Shown one piece after another: positions 1-12,250 of a DNA stretch of 64,000 nucleotides. A program made the translations under genes and the position numbers. The notes beneath the pieces were generated by a model. That model ran no database searches and was not told where the DNA came from. It worked only from the letters and a program-made list of their open reading frames with translations. The stretch covers positions 97,642,332 to 97,706,331 of the forward strand of contig OU015495.1 of NCBI GenBank assembly GCA_907164885.2, in the 5' to 3' direction. The stretch is from Dolomedes plantarius. Its lineage: Eukaryota > Arthropoda > Arachnida > Araneae > Dolomedidae. Position 1 is the first letter of the stretch, and each line of letters opens with the position of its first letter.

Positions 1-539
1 AAAAATTTGAAACAAAAAAATAATTCAATGTGTCAGTGAAATAAGTAATGGAAACCATGTGTGATTAATATGGAGTTTTGAAAAACATGAATATTTTTTT
101 CAAAATAACGTTTTGCCTTAATAGACATTACATTAATATTTTTCTAAATAAGTGTGATTTGTTTATTTTAACTAAGGTCTGTCAATTAAAAATTGTTTTT
201 GTTTCATTCCCATATGTATTATAAGAATATGCTACTATAAAATTAATATGATGAAAATCACGAAATTCCACAAAATCAGTTGTTCTTTTATGGCATCTAA
301 AAATTAGAAATTCTTAGAATATGCAAGTTTTCTGTCAAAATATCATATTTTGAACATTTTATTTACAGAAAATATACATTATTTTAATATACTATAAAAG
401 AAATTAACAAAAAATACAAATATAATCACTTTTTCTTAAAAATATCCATTTTGAAACCCATTGCGGCACTTGAAAATGTTTTAATAGAGCAAAAAGATTT
501 TATATTCTTAATTTTAATTTTAAAAAACAACTTTTGAAA
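1..539. other. AT-rich stretch without recognisable gene
   Basis: No open frame of note, no RNA gene and no repeat that I could match elsewhere in the window. Confidence 0.6.
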
Positions 540-940
540 ACTAGAGCATATTGAAATTCCGATTAAAAAAATTTCGTTCCACCGTGATGCCCGAGTGTCT
601 TTTAAGTGCCTCGTCCTTAAGTGCCTTTATGTGTACTATTTTTATGATGTAAAACGTATTATATAATCAGTTTAGCAGGTCTCCTGACTAAAAGGAATGT
701 TTAAATTACATATTTTGCTACTTTTTTGTACTACAAGTGTATTCAATTTCAAAATAATTGCGAAATTTGTCAAAAATTTAATAAAAACCAAAAGTTTGCC
801 TTTCTTGCACCAACTGAAAACATCCACCAATTACGCTAATATTTAATTTCCGTCCTTATTTTGTTAAAAGGCAACTTTTGAAAACTAGAGCATATTGAAA
901 TTCAAAAAAAAGTTTTTTTCGCTCCACCCTAACGCGCATC
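540..940. repeat. Two related transposon-end fragments
   Basis: About 530-590 and 860-940 share the stretch cttttgaaaactagagcata followed by ttgaaattc, and each runs into a copy of a transposon end (ttcgttccaccgtgatg and ttcgctccaccctaacg). The second resembles the inverted terminal repeat of the hAT-like element at 20366-22519 (tagggtggagcgaaaa). I read them as two truncated right ends of related elements. Confidence 0.45.
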
Positions 941-1072
941 CACTGGGCCAGAGTTGCCACAGTTATTTAAGAAAAATGAGGAAGATATTCGCACTGAGAT
1001 TATAGTAAAGTTCTAGGGGGACTCCCTTCTGTAATCTAGCTGCTCGGTATTTATACTAACGACCTATGCTGA

Positions 1073-1430
1073 AATTAGCATAACTTAAGCGGCTTCTTAA
1101 AATTTATGAACTTAAAAGTTCGATTATTGTCAATCGAATCTTATATTGACCATACAAACTTACAGATGTAGACACATTTTCTCCATTATTAGACGAAAAC
1201 GCAATTCGTCTAATAACTCCTGATATGCTACGAAACAACTGGAGAGAACTTGATAACCGTTTAGACGTTCGTCGTGCTACAAAAAGGTGCTCACATCGAA
1301 ATGTATTGATATTTAAACTTGGGCAAATGTCATTTCTATTTAAATCATTTTTTAAAAATTTTAATGAGTAGTTCCGTAAAAACATTGATGTTAGCGAATC
1401 CAATAGGGTTAGAACGCAGCAGCTTTAACA
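1073..1430 (-). mobile_element. Broken copy of TTAA-flanked MITE family A
   Basis: The right end (about 1393-1427) reads agcgaatccaatagggttag and then a variant of the family A terminus, closing at ttaa. The inner TIR part gacacattttctccat lies at 1171-1186, so about 200 bp has been inserted within the right TIR. The insert starts with a perfect 10-bp hairpin (attagacgaa, 1188-1197, with ttcgtctaat, 1205-1214). The left end is not clear. Confidence 0.45.
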
Positions 1431-1441
1431 ACAAGTAGGTA

Positions 1442-2133
1442 CAGTAGAGTCCCGATAATCCGAACTTCGGTAATCCGAAAGTCCACTTAATCCGAAACCG
1501 AAGTCAAAAAGTAATAAGGTTACAATAAAACCACAGTGATACTAATTAATATAAAGTATATTTCTGAAAAATACAAAAAAATTCAAAGTTAGATAATTTA
1601 CTGAATTATTACTGGACAACCTTGGTTTGAAAAAAATCTGTTAAATTTTTATGTTGAAGAGAAGAACACCTCTCCCTTGAAACCAAATTACTCTAGAGTG
1701 TGTGTCCGCTGGGGTCGTGGCTGAGTGTTGCTCTACGTAGCTTAGCGCTACAACAAATACATCTGCCTTCTCTGAGTGGAATACCCTCTGCTCCCTGTCA
1801 CCGTCTGCTTCGCCTTCACTCTCGTCTGAGACGTTAACAGGTTCTTTCACAACCCTGTCAACAATTTGCTGATCGTCTAAAATCTTACACTCCACTGTAC
1901 TGTACTAGGCAGGGTTCCGTTCTCTTATCACCCATTTCGTCCCGAGATTTGGCAATGTTTAGACAGACCTTATAAAATAAACTGTGTAATCACACGTAAT
2001 ATGTAATATTTATGTAATCACATGTTATTTTGTTATTCAAGTTTATTTTAAGAATGATTTCGCATAATCCGAAAAATTCGTTAATCCGAAAAGGGTCTGG
2101 TCCCAGTCGTTTCAGATTATCTGGACTCTACTG
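1442..2133 (-). mobile_element. Non-autonomous pogo/Tigger-like element
   Basis: TA target duplications (1440-1441 and 2134-2135) bracket inverted ends that both begin cagtagagtcc. Both ends carry repeated aatccgaa motifs (1458-1495 and 2063-2090), the usual subterminal pattern of the Tigger/pogo group. At 692 bp it is an internal deletion derivative. It keeps only a C-terminal transposase remnant on the minus strand. Confidence 0.75.
1641..1895 (-). pseudogene. C-terminal remnant of a pogo/Tigger transposase
   Basis: The 84-residue frame reads LDDQQIVDRVV near its start, then an acidic stretch (SDESEGEADGD), then HSEKADVFVVALSYVEQ. This order (short helix, acidic linker, and a final helix ending in a Y-I/V-E-Q motif) is typical of the tail of Tigger/jerky-type transposases, after the DDE domain. 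The HTH, CENP-B-like and catalytic domains are absent from this copy. The frame lies inside the TIRs of the 692-bp element at 1442-2133, which supports the call. No start codon is meaningful because this is a fragment. The family identification is from memory of the motif pattern. Confidence 0.55.
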
Positions 2134-2135
2134 TA

Positions 2136-2956
2136 TCAGTAACTTATATGACGCAATTTATTTGTCATCTGATAAGAGCAAAAGTATCAAAAGGTAGAAA
2201 GTTCAAATTTTCCAAACCAAGTACACGGCACATTTAAAGCCCGAAAAAGATATGCCGTATATAACTTTCTGGGCGTAAATATTCTTACTGATTACCAATC
2301 GATCACCTCTTTTTTTTTTTGTACCTCTGACTTATCCACCCTGATAACCAATCCATCACGTTGTCATGACACATGCGTAATTCTAACCGATCCGCGGGAT
2401 ATAATAAATGATGTATGCCAAGAACTGAGATCGAAATTTTTGCGAGAAATGAGCTTTATGAGATAAAATATGTACAACGATGCTTTACTGGGGGGGACTC
2501 TCGAATCTACGGAACATGCATCGATCGTCCGGTATGTTCTCAGCGACGCTTCCGGCTGAAGCCCCAGAGATATGCATGAAAGCTTCAATTATTAAACGAG
2601 TATTGTCTGACACAGACGCTGACTTCTAATACCATGTGCTACTTACACGCAATAACCGTTGCTCGAGGAACATGTTATTATTAATTTATTTATGATGGAG
2701 TTTGATAAAAACGGTTTAAGTTGATTATAAAACAAGATTTCCGAAATTCAAATTATTATAATTTTCTATTAATAGTTGATATTCTTTTACACTGACTGAC
2801 TATAGTACGGCTGAGTCTCAGAAGGAAAAAAAATATGATTAATTACAAGGATTATGTTCACGGAGATTTGAATTTATCGTTTGGTGAATTTTTTATGTAT
2901 GGGCTTTCCGAAAGTTCACATTACGAGATTTTGCTCTAACAATAACGAGGAATGAT
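2136..2956. other. No recognisable feature
   Basis: AT-rich sequence with a T run near 2310 and a G run near 2490. I see no gene, RNA or matching repeat. Confidence 0.55.
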
Positions 2957-2960
2957 TTAA

Positions 2961-3503
2961 CACTAGAAAGAATTTGGAATTTTTTTGTCACTAAAAAGAC
3001 TGAACGACCAATATATTATACCTGAATACCAATATATTATACCTGAATACCAATATATTATAAATTGGTATATATTTAGATATATTTTTATGCAGGCATG
3101 CTGAGCTGACAACCTGGTATGGTTTATCCGTAAAAATATATGCATGGTTTGTGCAGTCCTTATATTTCAACACCAGTATTTTCGAAGAGCCAATATTTCC
3201 GTTATTTGCAAAAGGGGAAAGAGACGAAAAGAAACTAACATTTTTCCGGTATTACAAGTATTTTAAAGATTTCTGCCTGTTCACTCTATTGCCGTCAAAT
3301 TAACGACTTTCAATCTTAGTAGGTATACAACACATTTTCTCCCCCTCTTTACTATCGAATATAATTTTGGAAAAGTTTGTTCATATTTCGCGTAAAATTT
3401 TTAAAAAGTCATAACATTTCTGAAGCCCAAGGACATAAATACAGACATAGCGCTCAATAGTATGTCCGAAACCGTCAAATTGACGGCAGTCGTTCTTCTA
3501 GTG
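2961..3503. mobile_element. piggyBac-like MITE with TTAA target duplication
   Basis: TTAA lies immediately outside both ends (2957-2960 and 3504-3507), and the inverted ends read cactagaa-agaa on the left and, reverse complemented, cactagaagaacgactg on the right. The palindromic motif ccgtcaaatt-acgac/ggc occurs at about 3291-3312 and 3472-3487. TTAA duplication plus CACTAGAA ends is characteristic of piggyBac-type elements. At 543 bp with no transposase frame it is non-autonomous. Confidence 0.7.
3008..3066. repeat. Three-copy 20-bp tandem repeat
   Basis: The unit ccaatatattatacctgaat is repeated about 2.7 times. It lies inside the piggyBac-like MITE. Confidence 0.8.
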
Positions 3504-3507
3504 TTAA

Positions 3508-5157
3508 TAAAAACTTGGATATAAGGTGGTAATTAGACTACTATGATAGATTTAACATTAAAAATACAAAACTCTTCTCACATAATACGTTCAAAACTCG
3601 AATAAGACGACTATGTTTTACTTACTCTCTGCATTACCTCCTCTAACTAGATCAATTAATTTCATGAAAATTTTCGCTCTATCAGCCAAATGTCAGGGAT
3701 TTATCAGTAACGACAATTCGACGTGATGGAAGGAACTGGTGACTCAACTTAAAGCGACTCTAAATTTAAAATAAGTGATCCAGAGTTTGAAAATTACGTA
3801 ACTGTTGACCAAATGATGTAAAGACTTCTGGCATGTCAGACATCAATATATGTTGACGCTGAAATACAAATTCGGTGGTACCTCGTCGTTATTTGGTTCC
3901 AGGGGGCACGTCGTGTGTCGGAATAGTTACAATTTTTGACATTAGATGGCGAAACGATGCCGTTACCATGACTACGCGCTTATACGGAAAGCGAGAACAA
4001 TATAGTTTAAAAAGAAGTTGCTTTTTCCTGTTTTGAAGTCGTTGTTCTTATTATATCGTATTCTATTCTACATGTAGTCAACATGCTTTTATTATTCATA
4101 CATCATTAAAAAATACTTAAAAATGCAAGTTTACATTCGATTTACTCATGTGTGAAGTCATTTAATCAATAGTTTTAAAATGTTATCGACAACATTTGGA
4201 ACAAAGGTAAGACTAACTTATCATTCTTTATATCCTATTCTTCAGATAGTTTTCATGTACCGAGCGAATTTTTCCCATACGGAGTAATAGAAATTTAATT
4301 AATTCGTTCCTGAAAACCAGAAATTTCACATTTTACTGGGCAGTCTATAAATGGAAGTGGTCGTTTCTTGATACAAAATATTTAAACTAGTCGCACATAA
4401 TTTAAAACAATAATTAGATAATATAAAATAAAATTTATATTGTTTTTACTTCTTTAAACTGATAACAGATGGCAGTACTAAGCATTTTTCTACTCCTTTA
4501 ACTGGAATACATTGAATGCAAGTGAAAATAAAGACTAGATTTAGGCGTTTGCACTATGCACACGGCGTCCCTCGAAGGGTTAATGCTCATCCCAAACATA
4601 TTAACAAATTTGTCTATCACAACCAAACCAGCTATAAATGGTAACCAATTTTGCCTCATTTTTAAAACCCTGTTTTAGTGGGCACTCTTGGGAATCGTGT
4701 TTATTCTGAAAAGTTGACGGCTATCTTGAAAATATGTCGGTTTAGTCGGAAAATTTAGGACATTTCGTTGCATCTCCTGAGCATGTCTCCTCATGAAACT
4801 CAGTCTTTTGTGAACGGTATCCATCCTGTTAATATATTAGTATATCGTTGTTGTATGTTTATGAAATCAAAGACACATAGAAATTCACCGGGTACTAATC
4901 ATGGTGTTTTAAAACTTATAAAATATTATCACTCTAAATATTTTATATCTATCAATTCTCTCGAAATACATAACTAAACGGCTAACAATTCCTCCTGAAT
5001 AGCAAAATTGTAATTATTTAACATCCTTTGCTTTTTAGATTTAATTTCGAAGAATTACGCAGTTACTAATATTTATTTTTTGCTTAAACACTGGTTTGAT
5101 GAGCATTTTGAATGAAGTTCAAATGAACTGGGAAAAAAACATATCGAGGGCATGTAT
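3508..5157. other. No recognisable gene
   Basis: AT-rich DNA. Short open frames here (for example 4768-4977, plus) lack any familiar motif or codon bias, so I do not call them. Confidence 0.5.
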
Positions 5158-5791
5158 TGTAAGGATTTTGCCTTAAATAAAAAGACTGTCAGTCTTTTTT
5201 TGTATTTACACCCTTTAATTGCATTCTCGATTAAATACAGGGTATTTACATTTGTACAAAATAAAACATTAAATTCGTTGGTTCATGGATTTGACGAGGA
5301 AGGTTCAACTCTACTCTGTCTCTGAATACTGTGGCTAACTAACTGATTTCATCTCTCAATCACTGAATCACTAACTCCACTGGGGTTCGACGACTTTATA
5401 TATATATATATATCCGTGGAGCATTCAGGGCAGGTCTTGGAAACGCCTTCTGTCTGCGGCCTCCCTTTTTGTCTAGCCCACCATCTCACGCGTCATCGTT
5501 AGACGCGTCAGGCCCATTATGTTGACGGCGACAGTCTGTCTAATTTCGACAAGGGCAGCTTGAACACTTTATGTGCAAAAGCCGCACGTTGGATGGTATT
5601 TCTTGGAATTTCCGCGTGCGAAGATAATCGGGGTCGTTAGCGCGTTTGGCCTTTGATGATGACAAGCGCTAGTCGGTCTGCTCTCGGCAAAGGTAGCTTG
5701 AGTCAATTATGTGCACAAGCTGCGCGTTGGGTGGTCTTTCCACGGACATTTACACGCACAGAATTTTCGCTATTGTAAGGGAGGCGTTACA
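5158..5791 (-). mobile_element. Solo LTR of an LTR retrotransposon
   Basis: The plus strand starts tgtaaggattttgcc and ends ggaggcgttaca, giving TGTAA...TTACA ends. Read on the minus strand it has a TATA box (tatatatatatataaag, about 5397-5413), and downstream of that a polyadenylation-type attaaa (about 5215-5220), as expected of U3-R-U5. The U3 part carries two related tandem blocks (about 5552-5640 and 5685-5775), each with agcttga-c followed by ttatgtgca and a g-gcgttgg motif, which look like enhancer duplications. The flanking 5-mers are similar but not identical. No second LTR or internal domain is near. Confidence 0.62.
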
Positions 5792-6332
5792 ATATGTTAA
5801 GCAACATGGGTTAAATATAAAGCTTTCGGTTTAACACTTGAACATTTCCCCCCTTCGAAATCAGTTTTTTTTTTCGTGATGAGAAGGGGTTAGTAGGAAA
5901 TTTTGTCTAGGAGAAAAGAGAGTTCCAAAAATTATCAAATAAAATTGGTAACTTTAATTGGTAATAAGGGACAACAAAAGGCTTCATTCGTTAGCGGGGA
6001 TTTGTCAAAGAAATTTCGATCCACCCAACTCTACTTAAATCCAAAGAATTTTCTCCCAGTGGCGTGTCTAATCTCGCATCTTCATTCTTTTAAGTTCTCT
6101 AAATATAACTGAATATATTATTTGATACATTTTTAAGCTTGCAAATAGATTTACATCATATATCGTTCGCTAAGAATTGATTACTCGCTAATTATTACTT
6201 TTATGATATCCAAAACATTTTGTTAAATCCTCTTTGAAAATATACCCAATAATACTACACATATCGGCAACTGTAAATATATAATTTTTTTTTCTTTCAC
6301 GAGAATCAGAAATACTTTCATATTAAAATATA
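5792..6332. other. No recognisable feature
   Basis: AT-rich. A short plus-strand open frame (5903-6112) has no recognisable motif. Confidence 0.5.
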
Positions 6333-6575
6333 TGAAGGCTTTATTTGAATAGTGGGCCAACTCCACTTTTAAAAAAATGGAGTTAGCCTCACTTTTATGT
6401 TCATGCAAGTCATTTCTATCTTATTTTAAAACTGGTACACCTCCAGCTTATTTCTACTGCCAACAGAGGTCATCACAAATCAGACTTCAGCAGTCATTTC
6501 TCACCACTCTTTAGACTTTAAGGCTCTGTATCTCAAAATGAACAAAAATGGACCACTATTCAAATAAGGCCTTCA
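6333..6575. mobile_element. Short MITE with ~26-bp inverted ends
   Basis: The left end tgaaggctttatttgaatag and the reverse complement of the right end tgaaggccttatttgaatag differ at one base, and both continue tgg-cca. Inside, aactcca and tggagtt pair as a second short hairpin (about 6359-6385). A clear target duplication is not visible, so the superfamily is open. Confidence 0.6.
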
Positions 6576-7724
6576 AATTTTAAATAAATATTTACAAAGT
6601 ATTAGTCTTGTATTTTTCTTTGCGAATAGGAGAAGCATTTAGTCGCAGTTTAATGTGATAAGACCCCCAAAAAGTGCAACCTTTCCACAACTTCGGGAGC
6701 GCTGAACTATCGTGGGCAAAGAAATGGCGTCGATGAGTCAGCCTGGGTTTTACAGACCATTGGAAAAACTGTTTTGACGTTGATGATATGATTTGAAAAT
6801 GGTCGAGAATGCCATTGTTCTTTGGAGTCAACCTATGCTAATCTTGATTAATGTTACTATATGGACTTTAGTCATGATCACCGATCATTATTTTGAGATT
6901 TACTTTTCAAATTACAAATAAACGTAAATGTCTGTTGATTAATTTATTAGAGGGACTAATGTGAATACCCAGCAGCACTCTTTCCAAATTTTGATGATTA
7001 AATTTCATGAATTTGATAATGACACAATGCCTTCCATTTGTAGTTGTTTAAATGACACGGATAAAAAGCTAAACAACTATAAGTGGTACTTATCCCAAAT
7101 TGCACTTAACTTCATTATTAGCAACTTTTGATAGGCCTTGTACAGACATTTTCATACATTTTTAATGCATATAAGATAATAAAAACAATTTAAGTGGATC
7201 ATTTACGTATGCAAACACATGTAACTATCAGGGGATAACATATTTCATGTACTATGTAACTACAAACTTTAATATTCTAACCCTCTAATTAAAGCTTAAG
7301 TGGAATACATAATGTTCACTAAGCTAGACGTTTTACGTAATAGGGCAAAATAAAATTCCCTTAGTGTCATGACAGCGAGAATAATTTGTCACGCTTCTGG
7401 GAATTCAAACTCTTCATTTCTACAGTCTGAAAAATTCAGCTTTTCTAATAAAGGATTATGTAAAATAACATATTCTATAAATTAAATCACAAGGCAGAAC
7501 GTATTTGTAATGACGTATTTATATATAATGCAGTTAAATGAATATCCAGGAATATTGATGAACTAACACAGCTCGTACAGTGGTACAAAAGGACAGACAT
7601 AAATTGTAATTCATCATTATTTTCCCACGTGTAATGTTTATCGTAAAAATATGTAAGTGCAGAGAATAGTTTAAGCCAAAACTTAGCTTTTATTATCAGT
7701 ACACTTTATGAGGTAGTACGTCTT
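6576..7724. other. No recognisable feature
   Basis: A 79-residue minus-strand frame (6592-6831) shows no familiar motif. The rest is AT-rich with nothing matched. Confidence 0.45.
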
Positions 7725-8190
7725 TATTACCATGTTTTTATGAACTCGCTTTCTTGTTTGTTTGTTTGTGTGTATGTTTGTCCTGTATAAATCTTGTAAT
7801 CGATTTTTAACTAAATTCCCGACTAGCTAGACATTTGAAACTATTATAATAGCTCAGAAGACGATAACAATGCATTATTTTAGTACTTTTAGCCATATTT
7901 AAGCAGGTTTGAATTCATTTTCAGTTAATTTTGTTACCCATACCATAGGCCGATAGGTGCAGCCATCTATCGGCCGGGACGGGAACGAAAAGTTAAACGC
8001 AAGTTAACTTCCAATTCTCGAGCTAAACGATTCATTACGCATTTGATCATTTTCTTTCAAGCTGATGGGATAATTCATTAAATTTTTTAAAAGTATTTAT
8101 TAATACATAGAAGTGTCAAGTTTATATGATTCAACAGAAAATTTAAAAACATGGTACATAAAAAGTTATTTTTATCTTGTAATTATTTTT
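7725..8190 (+). repeat. Repeat B, copy 1
   Basis: First of seven copies of a ~440-bp dispersed repeat. Landmarks in order: attaccatgttttta, a G/T-rich tract (ttgtttgtttgtgtgtatg), cgactagctagacatttgaaa, catctatcggccgggacggg, ttcaagctgatgggataa, and the end atcttgtaattatt. No tRNA-type A or B box, poly(A) tail or coding frame is visible, so the class is unknown. Confidence 0.75.
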
Positions 8191-8247
8191 TATTTCAACA
8201 TAAGTTTTCCTGCCGCTAAATTTTCCCGGTGCCAACTTTTCGGTTAA

Positions 8248-9175
8248 GGTGGTCTAACCCAACTGGAATCGCTCACCTCAATGTTAACCTATGCAGAAAA
8301 TGTGTCCAATGATTGCCGACTTGGATCGAAAGATTTTTTTTTTTCAAAAATTGTACTCCGTAATAGAGAAGAAAGTTTTAAACCTTGGGGGCATTTTTCG
8401 TTTTTTTTAATGCAAATAATATTTTTAAATTTAAATCATTCGGGGGGAAAAATCTGGTATAGTGTGTTTTAAAAGCTCCTAAATTCTTTGGTGGACGAAA
8501 TTTATAATAATTACAAGATAAAAAGAACTTTTTATATACCACTTTTTAAAGTATTCTGTTGAATCATATAAACTTGACAATTCTATATATTACTAAATAC
8601 TTCTTTAAACTTTTTTTGATGAATTATCCCATCAACTTGAAAGAAAATGATCAAATGCGTAATAAAGAGGTATCAAATGCGTAATCAATCGTTTAGCTCA
8701 GGAATTGCGAGCGTGACTTGCGTTTAACTTTTCGTTCCCGTCCCAGTCAATAGATGGGTGCACAATTCTACAAAGCAAAATTTACTGAAAATGAATTCAA
8801 ATCTGCTTAAAGATGTCTAAAAGTATTAAAAGAATGCATTGCCATCGTGTTCTGAGCTATTCTAAAAGTTTCAAATGTCTTGCTAGTCGGGAATTTAGTT
8901 AAAAATCGATTGCAAGATTTGTACTGGACAAACACTCAAACAAGAAACTGGACAAACACACAAACAAGAAACTGAACAAACACACAAACAAGAAAGCTAG
9001 TTAATAAAAACGTGGTAAAATGAAACTTATTGGAAGGAGCAGAAATGTTCAGGCTACTAATAAATATCATTTTTATTGTATTATCAGAATTTATGTAGCT
9101 GTATATTGTAGAAACATTTTCTCCATAGGTTAACATAGAGTTGAATGAATCCGATACGGTTAGTACACAGCAGCT
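8248..9175 (-). mobile_element. MITE family A with nested repeat B
   Basis: TTAA lies at 8244-8247 and 9176-9179. The inverted ends share tggaatcgctcacctcaatg / ttaacctatg-agaaaatgt on the left and the reverse complement on the right. Between them the A-specific interior (caaaaattgtactccgtaat and neighbours) is interrupted by repeat B at 8516-9018. TTAA duplication points to the piggyBac superfamily or another TTAA-targeting group. Confidence 0.72.
8516..9018 (-). repeat. Repeat B, copy 2, inside MITE A
   Basis: Reverse orientation of the B landmarks, starting ataattacaagataaaaaga and ending near tggtaaaatg. Its G/T tract has expanded to three near-copies of caaacacacaaacaagaaac (8933-8992). 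Together with copy 1 it forms a large inverted repeat. Confidence 0.75.
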
Positions 9176-9179
9176 TTAA

Positions 9180-10910
9180 CACTTACCCAGACTCTTCGCT
9201 GGACTCCTCGCTGTCAGAACGTGAAAAGAGTAAACCAGGGATATCCAAATTAGGTAAATATAATTTGAGCATGTAACGAGCTATTTGTTAGAGAAAAGTT
9301 CACAAGATGTATGGATCAGTGAAGAGCAAGGTTTACAAAGCTAACTACTACCATGGACTGTTCAACGACTAGGAAAGCAAAGACCACTTTAGAAGAAATG
9401 CTTAGTTTCCCTTGTAGGAATCATCTAGTGGAAGTTAAAGTGTATCAGTGAGAAATTTATATTTTCCGTTTGGATGTTTGGTTGTGTGAACTCTGGGTAA
9501 GTGTATTTTGGAACCTAGGATCACTAGTTTATATGTTTGTTTCTCCCTATCCTCTGAAAATACTATACATTTTATTTCATTTATTTGAAATATATTTAGA
9601 TGTTTTTCCCTTTTTACCATAACCGTAAGTAGGTAGTTAGGTTCAGTGGAAAATTGGTTCTTATTTTTCTCTTTTTTTTAAATAGGACATTATTGAAAAA
9701 AGTACAGAAAATCAAACCAAGGGACCACTAAAGATATATCCGTATACGGGTATGCCAATGTACATGTGCATGCGGCGAAAAGCAAACTATCAGATCACCT
9801 TACCTTTAATTAAGACAGATATTTATTACGTAGAAATAGGAACATCGATTTTGCATTTACGTAATTTAGAGCGCAGGCACAATTAGATCCATAATTACGA
9901 GTATATTTGAAACATTACTGCTCGCAATGGTCCGATGCATTGGTGTACATAAGATCGGGAGAAAAACAGCTATAATTTTGACGGTTTGTATATAAGAGAT
10001 CGCGATCAACTTTCTGTAGTCATAATCGCACCCCAAGATATTCAATGTAAAAATAATTTAAGTAATTACTGAGCACCCAAAAAGCAACATGACAAAAGTC
10101 GAGAAATGAATAGGAAAGAAAATAAATTTTGATTAGTGACAAAAGAAAAGATGACCAAATTTCTATCAAAAAATTGAAATATAAGACACACTTAATAGTT
10201 ATATTTCACCTGGCGATATACAAATTACTCAAATAGAACATTAATACAAAAAAATTCCAAATACTTATTAAAATCTTCAGTAACGAATAATTCAAGCCAA
10301 ATGTTTAAAAATGCGTACAATTATATTATGATGAAAACTAGTCGTAGACTATGAAAATTACTCTACAATTAACAATGTGAATGTTATGCAAAAATTGAAC
10401 CAGCATCCACTATACGTGTTTGTCATATGTATAAAGCTTTTGTAAAGTACTTACGGGAAAGACAAATTTGTACTAAATATTATTCTAAAGTAAACCTTCA
10501 GATAAAAATGATAAAAAAACCTCTTCTTGCAGTATAAATGCTAAAGATCATGAAGCTCGTTTACAAATGGGAGAAAATAGTGTCCAAATAGAGGAAAATT
10601 CCAAGAGATTTTTTTTTCTTTCTTTGCAGCGCTCCCGAATTCCAGAAAAAGGGACCAAAATACTTTTATTCATTAAAATACGCTGAGAGAGAAAATAAAA
10701 TGTCTTCTGGTTTTCTTTTAATGAATAGACGCTGGAAAATATTTCCCTGTAACTGCATCAAAATAACTTTAATGGAAAAGGAGAGATACTTTGTACGATT
10801 CCCGCTTTTACTGTCAACGAAGGAAAATTAAACTTTGTTGGAGCTACATTTTTACGCTTTACTTTTTACCTTTTCTTTCGTACTGTCGGGAGGAAGTCAT
10901 AGCAGAGAGA
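9180..10910. other. No recognisable gene
   Basis: No coding frame with familiar motifs. A pyrimidine tract ending tttgcag near 10610-10630 looks like a splice acceptor but is followed by no supportable exon. Confidence 0.5.
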
Positions 10911-10914
10911 TTTA

Positions 10915-11150
10915 ACTGATTTACTTACACATACCTGTTATAAAAATAATGTAAAAGACTGTGCACTTTTACATTTTACCTACACATACCTGTTGAAAAA
11001 TTACACAGTTTTTAAATTTTTTTTCAGAATATTTTACGTACACATATCTGTTGTAAAATTACACAGTATTTTACATCAGTTTTATGATATTTTACCTCCA
11101 CATACCTGTTGTGAAATTTCTCAGTTTTTTTTTTACATTATTTTTCTAAT
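10915..11150 (+). repeat. Minisatellite of ~60-bp units, block 1
   Basis: Four degenerate units, each containing ttacctacacatacctgttg followed by taaaattacacag and a T-rich spacer. The same unit recurs at 12125-12250, about 1 kb away. Confidence 0.75.
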
Positions 11151-11429
11151 ACTAGCCGCTGCGCTAACAGCATGGTCGCTTTTAGTTTTGTATTTTCATT
11201 TGCAAAACAACTCAACTGAAAGAAACATATATTAGGAATGTTAACATTACCTGTCATCATAAATATATGTTGATAAGTGGTAGTGGGATCTCAGCCAAAA
11301 AATTTATAATCATTACAAAATTCTCTATAAGGCTAATTCTAAAACATCTTGATTAAAAAATGTGAATTTCCATTACTTCAGAACAGAGCTAAGACTGAGA
11401 AACTCAACGCCGATTATTTTATATATTAC

Positions 11430-11690
11430 TGCCCTCTCTGTATGTAATATTTTTCAAAATTAAGATATCTACACTTTATCATTACGTCAAATAAGAAATT
11501 GTTGGGGAAAATTTTTTCACTTAAAAAAAGGAGTAAAAATTCAGCAAGTACTAAAATATAATGTAGATTACATCACCCTCTGTATGTACCATTGTTCACA
11601 ATTCATATATCTACACTTAATCATATCAAATAAATTTCTTCACTTGTAAAATGGAGTAAAAATTCAGCAAGTACTAAAAAAAGTGTAGTT
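11430..11690 (+). repeat. Tandem duplication of ~125 bp
   Basis: Two copies share ccctctctgtatgta-atttcaaaatt, atatctacactttatcat, and ggagtaaaaattcagcaagt followed by actaaaa. The copies have drifted by scattered substitutions and small indels. Confidence 0.7.
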
Positions 11691-12124
11691 ATTAATATTT
11701 TACTACGATATTTCTAAAACTGCTTGATATACATAGTTGAGTGTTTCAGAAATAGGAGATACTACAGTGACAGAATCAAAAAGAACAGAGCCTGGATAAA
11801 CTGACATACAACTAACTTTCCATGAATAAACACTGTATTTGATAGGTCCAAACATATTTTGTCAAAGGTTTGTCCTCTTACATACATTTAGAAAAACTAA
11901 TGGAACAAATGAATAAATTAAAATTGTCACGTGAATAAATTAAAATTATTCACAAGTAAAATACAGCAATTAAATTGTACCAAATTGTGTGCTATCGTCG
12001 AGCCACTACACACACGCGGTTGGCTGCTAATGTTTACATCTGGTAGTTGCAGCCGTTGCCATTTAGAGTGTAGAAATATCATCGATTTTTGTGCCACATA
12101 CCTACGCGTTTTATATATATATAG

Positions 12125-12250
12125 ATTTTACCTACACATACCTGCTGTAAAATTACATAGTTTTCACATTATTTTTATAATATATTACCTACACATACCT
12201 GTTGTAAAATTACACAGTTTTTTTCATTATTTTTATAATATTTTATAATT
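12125..12250 (+). repeat. Minisatellite of ~60-bp units, block 2
   Basis: Two units of the repeat described at 10915-11150, better preserved here (ttacctacacatacctgttg and tgtaaaattacacag). Confidence 0.75.

Noticed and set aside
8933..8992. Three close repeats as a CRISPR-like array
   Set aside because: The units are the G/T-rich tract of repeat B slipped into tandem copies. There are no spacers, and the DNA is eukaryotic.
10600..10640. Pyrimidine tract ending in tttgcag as a splice acceptor
   Set aside because: No coherent open frame follows and AT-rich DNA gives such sites by chance.
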